From JAJCZZ01 sp964569085 (GTDB lineage Bacteria; Gemmatimonadota; Gemmatimonadetes; Longimicrobiales; Gaopeijiaceae): a stretch of 64,000 nt of DNA. The notes below the pieces were generated by a model. It was not told the origin of the DNA, did not search any database, and worked only from the letters and a program-made list of their open reading frames with translations. Within the stretch, counting starts at the first letter, position 1; each line of letters begins with the position of its first letter. The stretch spans positions 57,905-121,904 of the forward strand of contig CAZMTA010000011.1 of assembly GCA_964569085.1 (NCBI GenBank), written 5' to 3'. Shown here in pieces: positions 50,147 through 60,304 of the stretch. Position numbers and translations under genes: made by a program.

Positions 50147-51070
50147 TCACTTCTCCTCCAGCCAGGCGTCGATGTCGTCGGGCTCGCCCAGAGAGGTACA
50201 CGCGGTCCCACGGGCGTTCCGTCGGTTGAGGCCGCAGAGCACCGAGCCCGGGCCGAGTTCCAGGAAGCGGTCCACCCCCTTCTCCGTCATGCAGGCCACC
50301 GAAGCGGCCCACCGCACCGGCGAGGTGAGCTGCGAGACCAGGAGATCCCGCGCCTCGTCCCCGCGGGTGACCGGGCGGGCGGTGACGTTGGAGATCACGG
50401 GGTAGGTCGGATCGTTGAAGGTCATGCCCTCCAGCGTCTTCCGCAGCCCGTCCGCCGCCGGCTCCATGAGGGGCGAGTGGAAGGCGCCGGAGACGTTCAG
50501 CGGGACCACGCGCTTGGCTCCGGCCTCCTTGACCTTCTCCATCCCCTCCCGCACCCCGGCCACGTCGCCGCTGATGACGATCTGGCCCTCGGAGTTGAAG
50601 TTGGCCGGGACGCACACGCCGGCGGTGACGCCGGCCAGCGCCTCCTCCAGCGCCTCGTCCCCCAGGCCCAGCACCGCGGCCATGGTGCCCTCGCGCGCCT
50701 CGCCGGCCTCGAACATCAGCTCGCCGCGGAGGCGGACGGCCTCCAGGGCGTCGGCGAACCCCAGGGTGCCGGCGGCCACGTGGGCGCTGAACTCCCCCAG
50801 GGAGTGCCCCGCGGCCAGCGCCGGGTCGTCCAGCTCGTCGGCCACGACGCGGAGCACGGCCACCGAATGGGCCAGGATGGCGGGCTGGGCGTTCTTCGTG
50901 GCGGTGAGCTCCTCCTCGGGTCCGTCGGCCATGAGGCCGGAGAGGGAGAAGCCCAGGAGGTCGTCGGCCTCCTCGAGGGTCCGGCGGGCGGCGTCGTGCC
51001 GCTCGGCCAGCGCCCGGGCCATGCCGACGGCCTGGGAGCCCTGGCCGGGAAAGAGTAGCGCGAGGCTCAT
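50147..51070 (-). CDS. fabD: malonyl-CoA:ACP transacylase
   Basis: A 307-residue enzyme loading malonate on ACP. FPGQGSQ opens the protein; the nucleophile is Ser90 in GHSLGEFSA and the partner His is in VSGAFHSPLM (about residue 199). The ATG at 51068-51070 starts the motif. It lies 52 nt after fabH. Confidence 0.95.
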   Translation of the reverse strand: MSLALLFPGQGSQAVGMARALAERHDAARRTLEEADDLLGFSLSGLMADGPEEELTATKNAQPAILAHSVAVLRVVADELDDPALAAGHSLGEFSAHVAAGTLGFADALEAVRLRGELMFEAGEAREGTMAAVLGLGDEALEEALAGVTAGVCVPANFNSEGQIVISGDVAGVREGMEKVKEAGAKRVVPLNVSGAFHSPLMEPAADGLRKTLEGMTFNDPTYPVISNVTARPVTRGDEARDLLVSQLTSPVRWAASVACMTEKGVDRFLELGPGSVLCGLNRRNARGTACTSLGEPDDIDAWLEEK

Positions 51071-51122
51071 GGGAGGGTCGTGGGAGGGAGGATCGGGTGG
51101 AGGTCCGGGCCGCGGCCCGGGA

Positions 51123-52115
51123 TCAGAAGCGCCAGGTCATGGCACCCCAGGTCAGACCGCCTCCGAAGGCGGCGCTGAGGACCACGGAGCCGTCGCCGAC
51201 GAGGCCCTGCTCCCGGGCCTCGTCCAGCGCCACCGGGATGGAGGCGGAGCTCATGTTGCCGTACCGGTCCAGGTTGATGAAGACCCGGTCCATGGAGATC
51301 CCGGCGTAGCGCGCCGTGGCCTCGATGATCCGGATGTTGGCCTGGTGGGGCACGATGAGGTCCACGTCGTCGGGAGCGAGGTCGGCGTCGTCCAGGGCCT
51401 GGGCCGCGGCGTCCGCCATGGAGCGCACGGCGTTCTTGAACACGTCGCGTCCCTCCATATGCACGAAGTGGGCCCCCTGCTCCACCAGCTCCGGCGTCAG
51501 GGGCCGGGCGGCTCCCCCGGCGGGGCGCTGGAGCAGGTCCGCGAGCTTCCCGTCGGAGCGGAGCCGGGCCGAGAGGATCCCGCGGCCGTCGCCCTCGGCC
51601 TTTCGGACCACCGCCGCGCCCGCGCCGTCCCCGAAGAGGACGCAGGTGCTCCGGTCCGACCAGTCCAGGATCGAGCTCATCTTCTCCGCCGAGATGACCA
51701 GCGCGGTCTCGCCCCGGCCTGCGGTGAGGTATCCCTCCGCCATGGCCAGGGCGTAGAGGAAGCCGGAGCAGGCGGCCATGAGGTCGAAGGCCATGGCCCT
51801 CGAGCACCCGAGGCGGGCCTGGGTCTCGCACGCCGTCGAGGGGAGCCAGCGGTCCGGCGTGGCCGTGGTCAGGATGAGGATGTCCACCTCGTCGGCGTCC
51901 ACCCCGGCCCGCTCCAGCGCCTGCCGTCCCGCGGCGGCCGCCATGTCGGCGGTGCCCACGTGCTCTCCGGCGATGCGGCGCTCGCGGATCCCGGTGCGGG
52001 TGCGGATCCACTCGTCCGAGGTGTCCACGACCTCCGCCAGGTCGTCGTTGGTGACGACGCGGTCCGGGAGGTGGCGGCCGGTGGAGACGATCCGCGCCAG
52101 CGGCTGCACGGCCAT
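51123..52115 (-). CDS. fabH: 3-oxoacyl-ACP synthase III
   Basis: A 330-residue initiating condensing enzyme joining acyl-CoA and malonyl-ACP. The nucleophile is Cys116 in DLMAACSGFLYAL, with His in VPHQANIRI and Asn in NMSSASIP. It thereby sets the primer length of membrane fatty acids. ATG 52113-52115 overlaps the plsX stop by one base (TGATG). Confidence 0.95.
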   Translation of the reverse strand: MAVQPLARIVSTGRHLPDRVVTNDDLAEVVDTSDEWIRTRTGIRERRIAGEHVGTADMAAAAGRQALERAGVDADEVDILILTTATPDRWLPSTACETQARLGCSRAMAFDLMAACSGFLYALAMAEGYLTAGRGETALVISAEKMSSILDWSDRSTCVLFGDGAGAAVVRKAEGDGRGILSARLRSDGKLADLLQRPAGGAARPLTPELVEQGAHFVHMEGRDVFKNAVRSMADAAAQALDDADLAPDDVDLIVPHQANIRIIEATARYAGISMDRVFINLDRYGNMSSASIPVALDEAREQGLVGDGSVVLSAAFGGGLTWGAMTWRF

Positions 52116-53113
52116 CAGCCCGTGCCTCCTTCGACGGCCTCCAGCTCCTTGGCCATGTGGCTCACCATGCCGGAGCGCACCGCCTGGGCGGCCACCGAGA
52201 GCGCGTTCCGGATCGCCTTGGGTCGGGACTGGCCGTGGCAGATGATCGACACGCCACCCACGCCCAGGAGCGGGGCGCCCCCGTACTCGGCGTAGTCCAG
52301 GGTCCGGAAGACGCTTTCCAGATCCAGGTTGCCCACGTCGCCGGCCTGGTCCATCTCCCGGCGCAGGAGGCCGATGATGAACTGGGCCACGGACTCGTAG
52401 AACTTGAGGAGGACGTTGCCCACGAAGCCGTCGCAGACGACCACGTCGCACACGCCGCGGATCAGGTCCCGGCCCTCCACGTTCCCCACGAAGTTCAGGC
52501 GCCCCTCGGACGCCAGCAGCTCGTGGGTCTCCAGGGTGAGCTCGTCACCCTTCCCCGGCTCCTCGCCGATGTTGAGCAGCCCCACCCGCGGCTTCTTCCG
52601 CCCCATGAGGTCCTGGGCGTAGATGTGCCCCAGGTGGGCGAACTGGACCAGGTGCTGCGGCTTGCAGTCCACGTTCGCCCCGGCGTCCAGCATCAGGCAC
52701 GGCTGCTCCGCGGTGGGCAGGAGCGTCCCGATGGCCGGCCGCGCCACGCCCGGAAGCGGGCGCAGCGTGAAGAGGGACGCCGCCATGACCGCGCCGGTGG
52801 ACCCGGCGCTGACGAACGCGTCGACCTCCCCCTCCTTCTGGAGGCGGAGCCCCACGGCGATGGAGGAGTCGGGCTTGCGCCGCAGCACGGACGCCGGCGG
52901 ATCCTCCGCCGTCACCCGGTCCGAGGCGTGGTGGACGTGCAGCCGGTCCCGAGGCGCGTCGGGATGCTTCTCGAGCTCCGCCTGGATCACCGCCCGGTCG
53001 CCGACGAGGACGACCTCCATCTCGGGATCCTGCGCCTGGAGGGCGCCGATCGCTCCCGTGACCTCAGCCGACGGGGCGTGATCGGTGCCCATCGCGTCGA
53101 GAGCGATGCGCAC
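52115..53113 (-). CDS. plsX: phosphate acyltransferase PlsX
   Basis: A 332-residue enzyme making acyl-phosphate from acyl-ACP for PlsY in phospholipid synthesis. Family marks are IALDAMGTDHAPSAEV at the start, ALPVD-equivalent LMLDAGANVDCKPQHL and the later DVVVCDGFVGNVLLK. The start is GTG (53111-53113), six bases after rpmF. It links fatty-acid and phospholipid synthesis within the operon. Confidence 0.95.
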   Translation of the reverse strand: MRIALDAMGTDHAPSAEVTGAIGALQAQDPEMEVVLVGDRAVIQAELEKHPDAPRDRLHVHHASDRVTAEDPPASVLRRKPDSSIAVGLRLQKEGEVDAFVSAGSTGAVMAASLFTLRPLPGVARPAIGTLLPTAEQPCLMLDAGANVDCKPQHLVQFAHLGHIYAQDLMGRKKPRVGLLNIGEEPGKGDELTLETHELLASEGRLNFVGNVEGRDLIRGVCDVVVCDGFVGNVLLKFYESVAQFIIGLLRREMDQAGDVGNLDLESVFRTLDYAEYGGAPLLGVGGVSIICHGQSRPKAIRNALSVAAQAVRSGMVSHMAKELEAVEGGTG

Positions 53114-53119
53114 CGGGAT

Positions 53120-53299
53120 CTAGTCTTCGATCTCGAGGACGGGCTCGCCCTTGTAGTGCCCGCACGTGGGGCAGACCCGGTGCGGCTGCTTGGGGTCCCC
53201 GCAGTTCGGGCAGGTGTGCGTCTTCACGGGCGCCGCCTTGTAGTGGGTGCGGCGCTTCCGCTTCCGCTGCTTGGACGTGCGCTTCTTGGGTACGGCCAT
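53120..53299 (-). CDS. rpmF: 50S ribosomal protein L32 (zinc-binding form)
   Basis: A 59-residue ribosomal protein. The AVPKKRTSKQRKRKRR N-terminus is classic. Two CxxC pairs (CPNCG and CPTCG) make it the zinc-binding C+ form. The ATG (53297-53299) follows yceD by 7 nt. The order yceD-rpmF-plsX-fab is conserved in many bacteria. Confidence 0.97.
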   Translation of the reverse strand: MAVPKKRTSKQRKRKRRTHYKAAPVKTHTCPNCGDPKQPHRVCPTCGHYKGEPVLEIED

Positions 53300-53306
53300 G
53301 GCCAGC

Positions 53307-53825
53307 TCACTCGGTGTCTTGAAGGGACCGGAGCGCGTCCCATCGGGAATCGGGCTCGTCGAAGGTGCAGTCGCACGTGTCCTCGTTGAGGTTCGTGCCG
53401 CACTTCGGGCAGAGCCCGGCGCACTCCGGATCGCATACGACGAATCGGTCGATGGCGAGGACCATGTCCTCGCGCACCGCATAGCTCAGGTCCAGCTCCC
53501 CCGCATCGGCTTCGAAGAGGCGGACGTCGTCGTCCCCCACGTGGGCCTCGGGGTCCTCCGCGGCCACGAACACGGCCGTGACCTCCGCGTCGAGCTCGGA
53601 GCGCACCGGTTCGAGGCAGCGGCGGCATTCCTGCCGGTACTCCGCTTCCACCGTCCCGCGCACCACGATCTCGCCGCTTCCCGCCTCCATCGCGTTCAGG
53701 CGGACCCGGACGGGCCCCTCGAAGGCGACCTCCATGTCCTGCCAGAGGTCGGAATCGGGGGGAACCTGCTCCTCGATCTGGACCGTTCCTTCGCGGTCCA
53801 GACGCGAAAGGTCGAGCCTGAGCAT
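53307..53825 (-). CDS. yceD: YceD/DUF177-family protein
   Basis: A 172-residue protein linked to 23S rRNA accumulation in other bacteria. It has CRRCLEPV in the middle, and a C-terminal cluster CDPECAGLCPKCGTN that probably binds zinc. It precedes rpmF as is usual. Its ATG (53823-53825) lies only 8 nt beyond the -10 box, so the message is expected to be leaderless or nearly so. No Shine-Dalgarno site is visible. Confidence 0.9.
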   Translation of the reverse strand: MLRLDLSRLDREGTVQIEEQVPPDSDLWQDMEVAFEGPVRVRLNAMEAGSGEIVVRGTVEAEYRQECRRCLEPVRSELDAEVTAVFVAAEDPEAHVGDDDVRLFEADAGELDLSYAVREDMVLAIDRFVVCDPECAGLCPKCGTNLNEDTCDCTFDEPDSRWDALRSLQDTE

Positions 53826-53833
53826 AGTCGTGA

Positions 53834-53862
53834 AAGGTACCCGTGGAGGGAGGGGGTGTCAA
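53834..53862 (-). promoter_or_regulatory. near-consensus sigma70-type promoter of the yceD-rpmF-plsX-fab operon
   Basis: On the - strand, TTGACA (53862-53857), a 17-nt spacer and TACCTT (53839-53834). The -10 box ends 8 nt before the yceD ATG, implying a leader of zero to two bases. The surrounding ACGGGTACCTTTC also occurs at the kdsB promoter. Confidence 0.85.
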
Positions 53863-53915
53863 CGCGAAGAGGCCAATGACGGCGCGGTTTCCCTCGCCGG
53901 GCCCCTGAGGCGCCT

Positions 53916-54338
53916 TCAGCCGTTCGCCAGGCGCTCCCGGCGGCTGAAGAAGAAGGCGATCTCCGCGGCGGCGTTCTCGTCCGAATCGGAGGCGTGGATG
54001 GCGTTCCGGCCCTTGGACTCGGCGTAGAGCTTCCGCACCGTGCCCTCGGCCGCCTCGGCGGGATCGGTGGCGCCGATGACCTCGCGGAGCTTCGGAACGG
54101 CGCCCTCGGCCTCCAGCACCATGGGGATCACCGGCCCCGACGTCATGAACTCGACGAGCTCCCCGTAGAAGGGGCGCTCGGCGTGGACCTCGTAGAACGC
54201 GCCGGCCTGGCGGTCGTCCAGGTGCACCATCTTCAGGGCGCGCACGGTGAAGCCCGCGTCCTCCAGGTGGGCGAGGATCTTGCCGGCCTTCCCGGAGGAG
54301 ACGGCGTCGGGCTTGATGATGGCGAGGGTCTGGCTCAT
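53916..54338 (-). CDS. ndk: nucleoside-diphosphate kinase
   Basis: A 140-residue kinase balancing nucleoside triphosphates. The phospho-histidine is His115 in GRNAIHASDS. TLAIIKPDAV opens the protein and RPFYGELVEFMTSGPV is present. The ATG overlaps the stop of the CBS gene (ATGA), so it is co-translated with that regulator-like protein. Confidence 0.95.
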   Translation of the reverse strand: MSQTLAIIKPDAVSSGKAGKILAHLEDAGFTVRALKMVHLDDRQAGAFYEVHAERPFYGELVEFMTSGPVIPMVLEAEGAVPKLREVIGATDPAEAAEGTVRKLYAESKGRNAIHASDSDENAAAEIAFFFSRRERLANG

Positions 54339-55267
54339 GGCTCTCTATCGCTCTCGTATGCTTGATCGGTATCGGATTCGGCGGGGGTGCCGTACAGCTC
54401 CCCCAGGATGGAGTCGCGGGTCACGAAGCCCACCAGCTCGCCCTCGCGGACGACGGGAAGCTGCTCCACGTCCCGGTTCACCATCATGTTGGCGGCGTCC
54501 ACCAGCCCCTGGTCCTCGGAGACGCAGAGGACGGTGCGGGTCATGACGTCGCGGGCGCGGGGGACCTTCCCCCGCCCTTCGGCGGCCTCGTCCTCGGGCC
54601 GGCCCCGTCTCAGGAGCCAGCCCAGGGCGTCGCCGGAGGTGAGGATGCCCAGCACCTCGTACTGCTCCCCCACCACCGGCACGGCCCGGATCTCCCGGCG
54701 CACCATGAGGTCGAGGATCTCGCTCAGCGGCGTGTCCGGGTAGACCCGGTACCGCACCGGCAGGAGCGCGTCCTTCACCAGCGAGCGGGTCTGGAGCTCG
54801 ACGTCCATGAGCTCCCGGAAGGACCGGAGGTCCGCGACCGAGGCCACGGAGAGGAGCCGATCCGTCCGGCCCGGATCCTTGAGGACCCGGACGATCTCGG
54901 GGATGAGCTCCTTCCTCGCCTTCTCCACCGGGCCGGGTCCGAGGACCACGACCAGCGCCTTGGCGGTCGCGGGCGACCCGTCCCGCACGCGGCGGATCTC
55001 GAAGGCGCCGTCCACCACGCCCACCGCGACCGACAGACCCTCCAGCGCCGGCACGGTTCCCAGGATGGCCACCACCCGGTCGTTCACCGGATGGAGCTCC
55101 CCGGCCTCGCCGGAGGCCAGGGCGTCGGCCAGACGGAGCGCCTCCTCCTCGGAGAGCACCCCGGCGCGGAACACCCGCTGGAGGATCTCCCGGAGGGCCT
55201 CTTCCAGCGTCTCGGCCTCGAGGGGAACGGTGACCCAGGCGTCCACCAGCAGATCCGCCAGCTTCAT
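54335..55267 (-). CDS. degenerate EIIA(PtsN)-like and tandem CBS-domain protein
   Basis: A 310-residue soluble protein. Residues about 1-150 resemble a PTS EIIA type-2/PtsN domain (ETLEEALREILQRV, then VPALEGLSVAVGVVDG, then IPEIVRVLKDPGRTDRLLSV). The position where PtsN has its phospho-histidine (IPH) reads ILG, so phosphotransfer looks lost. Residues about 165-300 hold two CBS domains (VKDALLPVRYRVYPDTPL; VMTRTVLCVSEDQG), which often bind adenylates. GGAGGG precedes the ATG. It is coupled to ndk, hinting at energy- or nucleotide-state sensing; this is inference. Confidence 0.75.
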   Translation of the reverse strand: MKLADLLVDAWVTVPLEAETLEEALREILQRVFRAGVLSEEEALRLADALASGEAGELHPVNDRVVAILGTVPALEGLSVAVGVVDGAFEIRRVRDGSPATAKALVVVLGPGPVEKARKELIPEIVRVLKDPGRTDRLLSVASVADLRSFRELMDVELQTRSLVKDALLPVRYRVYPDTPLSEILDLMVRREIRAVPVVGEQYEVLGILTSGDALGWLLRRGRPEDEAAEGRGKVPRARDVMTRTVLCVSEDQGLVDAANMMVNRDVEQLPVVREGELVGFVTRDSILGELYGTPAESDTDQAYESDREP

Positions 55268-55351
55268 GATGCGCCCTCCCCCCGGGGTGCGGGGGCGACC
55301 GGCCGCTCGGCCAGCCGCCCCCAGGCTCGTCCGTTCATGGTCGGACGGGGC

Positions 55352-56236
<885 letters not shown>

Positions 56237-56239
56237 GGG

Positions 56240-57379
56240 TCAGCCCTGCCCCTTTGCCAGCTGGACGGCCTTCTCCACCACGTCGTCCATGGAGGTGTAG
56301 GCCGAGAATCCGTTGTCCTCGAGAATCTTCAGCGCCTCCTCCTCGTTCGTCCCCGTGAGGCGGATGACGATGGGGAGGTCGATGTCGATGCGGCTCGTGG
56401 CCTCGACGATGCCGTTGGCCACGTCGTCGCAGCGGGTGATCCCCCCGAAGATGTTGAAGAGGATCGACTTCACGCTGGGGTCGGCCGTGATGATCTCCAG
56501 GGCGGAGACGACCTTGTCCGGGTTCGACGAGCCGCCGATGTCCAGGAAGTTGGCCGGCTCGCCGCCGTAGTACTTCACCAGGTCCATGGTGGCCATGGCC
56601 AGGCCGGCGCCGTTCACGCAGCAGCCCACGTCCCCGTCGAGCTTCACGTAGGAGAGCCCGGCCTCCCGGGCCTTGATCTCCGCCGCCGGCTCGTCCGAGG
56701 TGTCGCGCATCTCGGCCACCTTCGGCAGCCGGAAGAGCTCGGAGTCGTCGATGCTCACCTTGGCGTCGATGGCCTTCACCTCGCCGTCGGGCGTGGTGAT
56801 GAGGGGGTTGATCTCCGCCATGGAGCACCCGTTGGCCACGAAGGCCTCGTAGAGCTGGGCGATGATCTTGGACGCCTGGCGGGCCAGCTTCTTGTCCTCG
56901 TAGAGGAAGTTGGCCAGCCAGTAGGCCTGGTGCGGGAGGAGCCCGTAGCGCGGATCCACCGCGAGCTTCCGGATGGCCTCGGGGTTCTCCTCGGCCACCT
57001 GCTCGATGTCGACCCCGCCCTCGGGAGAGACCATGAACGTGGGCGCCTGCTTCTTCCGGTCGATCAGGACGCCGACGTAGGCCTCGGTCTCGATGTCCTC
57101 GGCCGTGGTGACCAGGACCTTCTCGACGGTGAGTCCCTTGATGTCCATGCCGAGGATGGCCTCGGCGTGCTCCCGGGCCTCCTGGGGGTTCTTGGCCAGC
57201 TTGACGCCGCCGGCCTTGCCTCGCCCGCCGGTGTGCACCTGGGCCTTCACCACCACCATCCCGCCGTACTGCTCGGCCAGCTTCTGGGCCTCGTCGGGGG
57301 TCGTGGCGATGTCGCCCGGGGGCACGGGGATCCCCGCAGCCCGGAAAAGCTCCTTCGCCTGATACTCGTGGATATCCAT
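56240..57379 (-). CDS. sucC: succinate-CoA ligase, ADP-forming, beta subunit
   Basis: A 379-residue subunit. An ATP-grasp domain (MDIHEYQAKELFRAAGIPVP, then VVVKAQVHTGGRGKAGGVKLA, shown in part) precedes a CoA-ligase domain with CCVNGAGLAMATMD and NIFGGITRCDDVANG. It is first in sucCD, with its own promoter. No clear Shine-Dalgarno lies before the ATG. Confidence 0.96.
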   Translation of the reverse strand: MDIHEYQAKELFRAAGIPVPPGDIATTPDEAQKLAEQYGGMVVVKAQVHTGGRGKAGGVKLAKNPQEAREHAEAILGMDIKGLTVEKVLVTTAEDIETEAYVGVLIDRKKQAPTFMVSPEGGVDIEQVAEENPEAIRKLAVDPRYGLLPHQAYWLANFLYEDKKLARQASKIIAQLYEAFVANGCSMAEINPLITTPDGEVKAIDAKVSIDDSELFRLPKVAEMRDTSDEPAAEIKAREAGLSYVKLDGDVGCCVNGAGLAMATMDLVKYYGGEPANFLDIGGSSNPDKVVSALEIITADPSVKSILFNIFGGITRCDDVANGIVEATSRIDIDLPIVIRLTGTNEEEALKILEDNGFSAYTSMDDVVEKAVQLAKGQG

Positions 57380-57404
57380 CGCGTCCGTGGTTGTCGGTAC
57401 GTGC

Positions 57405-57422
57405 GCCGGCGGGATCGCCGGC
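57405..57422 (-). promoter_or_regulatory. leader hairpin upstream of sucC
   Basis: GCCGGCG (57405-57411) and CGCCGGC (57416-57422) form a 7-bp stem in the ~75-nt sucC leader; a second CCTCCC/GGGAGG stem lies just upstream. Their regulatory meaning is unknown. Confidence 0.4.
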
Positions 57423-57458
57423 CGGAGAGAGACCTCCCGGCGGGGGAGGAGCCTGCCT

Positions 57459-57487
57459 AAGCTACCGGGGCGTCAAAGGGGGATCAA
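57459..57487 (-). promoter_or_regulatory. sigma70-like promoter of sucCD
   Basis: On the - strand, TTGATC (57487-57482), a 17-nt spacer and TAGCTT (57464-57459). The -35 box overlaps the stop codon of the UPF0182 gene. Same spacing and TAGCTT as at 13346-13374. Confidence 0.75.
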
Positions 57488-60288
57488 CGGCCCCCGGTGG
57501 GGGATTCCCCCTGGGAGGAGGCCTCCTGGGGGTCGTCCCGGCCCCGGAGATCCTCCAGCAGGGTGCGGAGCTCGTCGAGGGCGCTTCCGAAGCCCTGCCA
57601 GTCGCCCTGGCGGAGGCGCTCCTCCGCCCGCTCCAGGAGCTCGAGCGCCGAGGTGGGCCAGCCGTCGGTGGGGGTGGGCAGAGCCGCCCCGGGGCGCCCG
57701 GTCTCCCCGGGCGCGACCTCGGGCGGGAGCGCCTGGCCGGCCAGGATCGCGACGGCGTCCGCCAGCTCCTCGGTCATGGCCACCCGCACGCCGTCGCTCA
57801 CCACGAAGCGGCGCAGCTCGGGGATGGCGTCGGCCTCGGCGGCCAGATAGACGGGCTCCATGTACAGGATGCGGTCGCCCACCGGCACCAGGTGCAGGTG
57901 GCCCGTCCAGACCTCGCTCCCACCCGTCCGCCAGAGGGAGAACTGCTGGGAGATCTGGGGATCCTGCTCCACCAGCGCCTCGATCTGCCGGGGACCCGGG
58001 GCCTGGTCCTCCACCGACACGTCCTGGAGGATCAGCTCGGGCACGCCGGCGTCGTCGGTGCGGGCCGCCAGGATGGCGGTGAGGTTCTGCCGTCCCGCCG
58101 GGACGAAGACCGTGGTGAGCTGGAAGCGCTCCTCGTCCTCGCCGGGGAGCCGGTAGATGCCGTACTCCGCCTGGTACGTGACCGGGTTCGTGCCCTGGGC
58201 CAGCTCCTGGGGCACCGCCCACACGTCCTGCTGGCCGTGGAAGGCGGGGGCGGTCTCCTGGTGGTACTGGAGGAGGACCTGCGCCTGGAGGTCCAGGAGG
58301 CTCCGGGGATAGCGGAGGTGCTCCCGGAGCGACGCGGGCATCTCGTCCATGGGGCGGAAGAGCCCGGGGAAGGCGCCGGCGTAGGCGTCGGCCATGGGGT
58401 CGTCCACGGGCACCCGGTAGAACGCCACCTCGCCGGTCACGGCGTCCACGGTGACCTTCACGCTGTTGCGCAGGTAGCTCACCGCTCCCTGGAAGCGGAG
58501 CTCGTGGGGGGAGGAGAGCGGGAAGGCCCGCGTCCCCGTGTAGCCCTCCAGGACCCAGACCACCCGCCCGTCGGCCACCACCGGATAGGGCGTCTCGGGA
58601 TAGCGGAGGAAGGGCGCGATGGCCCGCACCCGGTCCAGCACGCGCCGGCGGAAGACGAAGCGGCTGGACTCGCCGAGCTCGGTGGCGAAGAGGAGGTTGG
58701 CGTCCCGGAAGCGCCACGCCAGCGCGAAGGTCCGCAGGGCCGAGGTGAGCTCGATGCCCAGCGGGAAGTCCACGCCGGCCACGCCGGGGGTGCTGTCGGC
58801 CGCCAGGAAGCGCCCCTCCCCCGGGTTCACGACCGCGTAGCCCTGGGCCGTGGGGCCGTAGAAGACCTGGGGTCGATCCAGACGGAGCTGGTCCAGGGAG
58901 CCGGCGAAGGCCTCGGCCCGCTCCGGCGGGATGCCCGAGAGGAGCATGGGGGGCCGGCCCTCCGGCGTCCGCTCCGACGCCAGCGAGGCCACGGCGCCCA
59001 TCCCCTCCACGTAGCGCTCCCGGAGGTGGAGGTTCTGCCAGTTGGGGTCCTGGATGCCCCGGGGGTCGATGCCCCGCACCGAGACCGCCACGGGCACCAG
59101 CCGGTCCCCGGCCCGGTACCGGTCGATGGCCACGTCGGTGAAGTTGTAGTACGGGAAGCGCGCCTCCAGCTCCCGGTACGTGGTGAGGAGCGGTCCCGCC
59201 CCCCACACCGGCAGGCCCTCGAACTGCCGCCGGGCGAAGGCCCAGTCGACGCTCCGGGAGCCGTCGTAGCCGAAGGGCCGCCGCTCGAGGTCCGCCAGGC
59301 CGAACCCGACCCGGGTGAACTCGAGCGCCTGCTCGATGTGCGGCGTCTCCCGGCCCAGCTCGTTGGGCTCGACCTGGAAGCGCTGGACGAGCCCCGGGTA
59401 GAACTGCCCGATGACCACCCCCGCCACCACCACCGAGCCCAGCGACGCCAGGACGGTGACGCCGCGTCCCTTCCAGGCGCCCCACAGCGTCCCGGCCGCG
59501 GCCATGACGGAGATGACCGAGAGGGTCTGGAGCGCCGGCAGCCGGGCCTGGACGTCGGTGAAGCCCACGATCCCCTGCACCGCCGACGAGCCGTCCAGGA
59601 GCACCAGGTACCGCCCGAGCCAGAGGCGGAGGGCCAGGAGGAGGAGGAACCCGGCCAGGATGGCGCCCAGGTGGATCCGGGTGACGTCCTGGGCCACGAC
59701 CCGCCGGCCGTCCCAGCCCAGGGCGCCGGTGGCGGCGTACCCGGCGGTGACCAGCGTGAAGAGCAGGAAGGCCACCACCAGTGCGAAGGTGACCGCGCTC
59801 CCCAGGAGCGGGATCCAGAAGACGTAGAAGCCCGCGTCCCGACCCAGGACCGGGTCCACCAGGCCCCAGGGCGCCCCGTTGAGCATCATGAGCGTCTGGA
59901 CGCCCACGGACCCGGGCACGGCGGCTCCGAACCACAGGGCCAGCACGGCGCTGATGGCGAGCATGCTCCAGACCACGTACCGCTGGGGCAGCTGCTCCGA
60001 GATCTCCAGGTTGCCGAAACGGCGCTTGATGCGGATGCCGCCCAGGGTCGAGGACACCAGGCGGAGGTTGCCGAAGATGAGCGCGCCCACGGCCAGGCCG
60101 GCGGCGGCGCGGATCCCCCACTGCCAGAGCTCCCGCTTCCAGAAGACGTCCAGGTAGCCCGACTGGCCGTGCCAGAGGATCTCGACGAAGAAGGTGGACG
60201 CGAGTCGCCCCGCCAGGAAGACGGCCAGGAAGGCCGTCATCACGACGACCAGGAGCCGGCCTCCCTTCAACGTTCCGGACGGGGCCAT
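57484..60288 (-). CDS. UPF0182-family large membrane protein
   Basis: A 934-residue inner-membrane protein. About seven spans fill the first 300 residues, followed by a large extracytoplasmic domain to about residue 850 (TRVGFGLADLERRPFGYDG, then GIDPRGIQDPNWQNLHLRER, shown in part). A charged C-terminal tail ends the protein. This is the UPF0182/COG1615 layout. No biochemical role is established. The ATG (60286-60288) begins the first basic-hydrophobic stretch. The last 60 residues are rich in Pro/Gly and helical Glu/Arg (ALELLERAEERLRQGDW). Confidence 0.9.
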   Translation of the reverse strand: MAPSGTLKGGRLLVVVMTAFLAVFLAGRLASTFFVEILWHGQSGYLDVFWKRELWQWGIRAAAGLAVGALIFGNLRLVSSTLGGIRIKRRFGNLEISEQLPQRYVVWSMLAISAVLALWFGAAVPGSVGVQTLMMLNGAPWGLVDPVLGRDAGFYVFWIPLLGSAVTFALVVAFLLFTLVTAGYAATGALGWDGRRVVAQDVTRIHLGAILAGFLLLLALRLWLGRYLVLLDGSSAVQGIVGFTDVQARLPALQTLSVISVMAAAGTLWGAWKGRGVTVLASLGSVVVAGVVIGQFYPGLVQRFQVEPNELGRETPHIEQALEFTRVGFGLADLERRPFGYDGSRSVDWAFARRQFEGLPVWGAGPLLTTYRELEARFPYYNFTDVAIDRYRAGDRLVPVAVSVRGIDPRGIQDPNWQNLHLRERYVEGMGAVASLASERTPEGRPPMLLSGIPPERAEAFAGSLDQLRLDRPQVFYGPTAQGYAVVNPGEGRFLAADSTPGVAGVDFPLGIELTSALRTFALAWRFRDANLLFATELGESSRFVFRRRVLDRVRAIAPFLRYPETPYPVVADGRVVWVLEGYTGTRAFPLSSPHELRFQGAVSYLRNSVKVTVDAVTGEVAFYRVPVDDPMADAYAGAFPGLFRPMDEMPASLREHLRYPRSLLDLQAQVLLQYHQETAPAFHGQQDVWAVPQELAQGTNPVTYQAEYGIYRLPGEDEERFQLTTVFVPAGRQNLTAILAARTDDAGVPELILQDVSVEDQAPGPRQIEALVEQDPQISQQFSLWRTGGSEVWTGHLHLVPVGDRILYMEPVYLAAEADAIPELRRFVVSDGVRVAMTEELADAVAILAGQALPPEVAPGETGRPGAALPTPTDGWPTSALELLERAEERLRQGDWQGFGSALDELRTLLEDLRGRDDPQEASSQGESPTGGR

Positions 60289-60304
60289 GTGCGGGACGCC
60301 TCCC

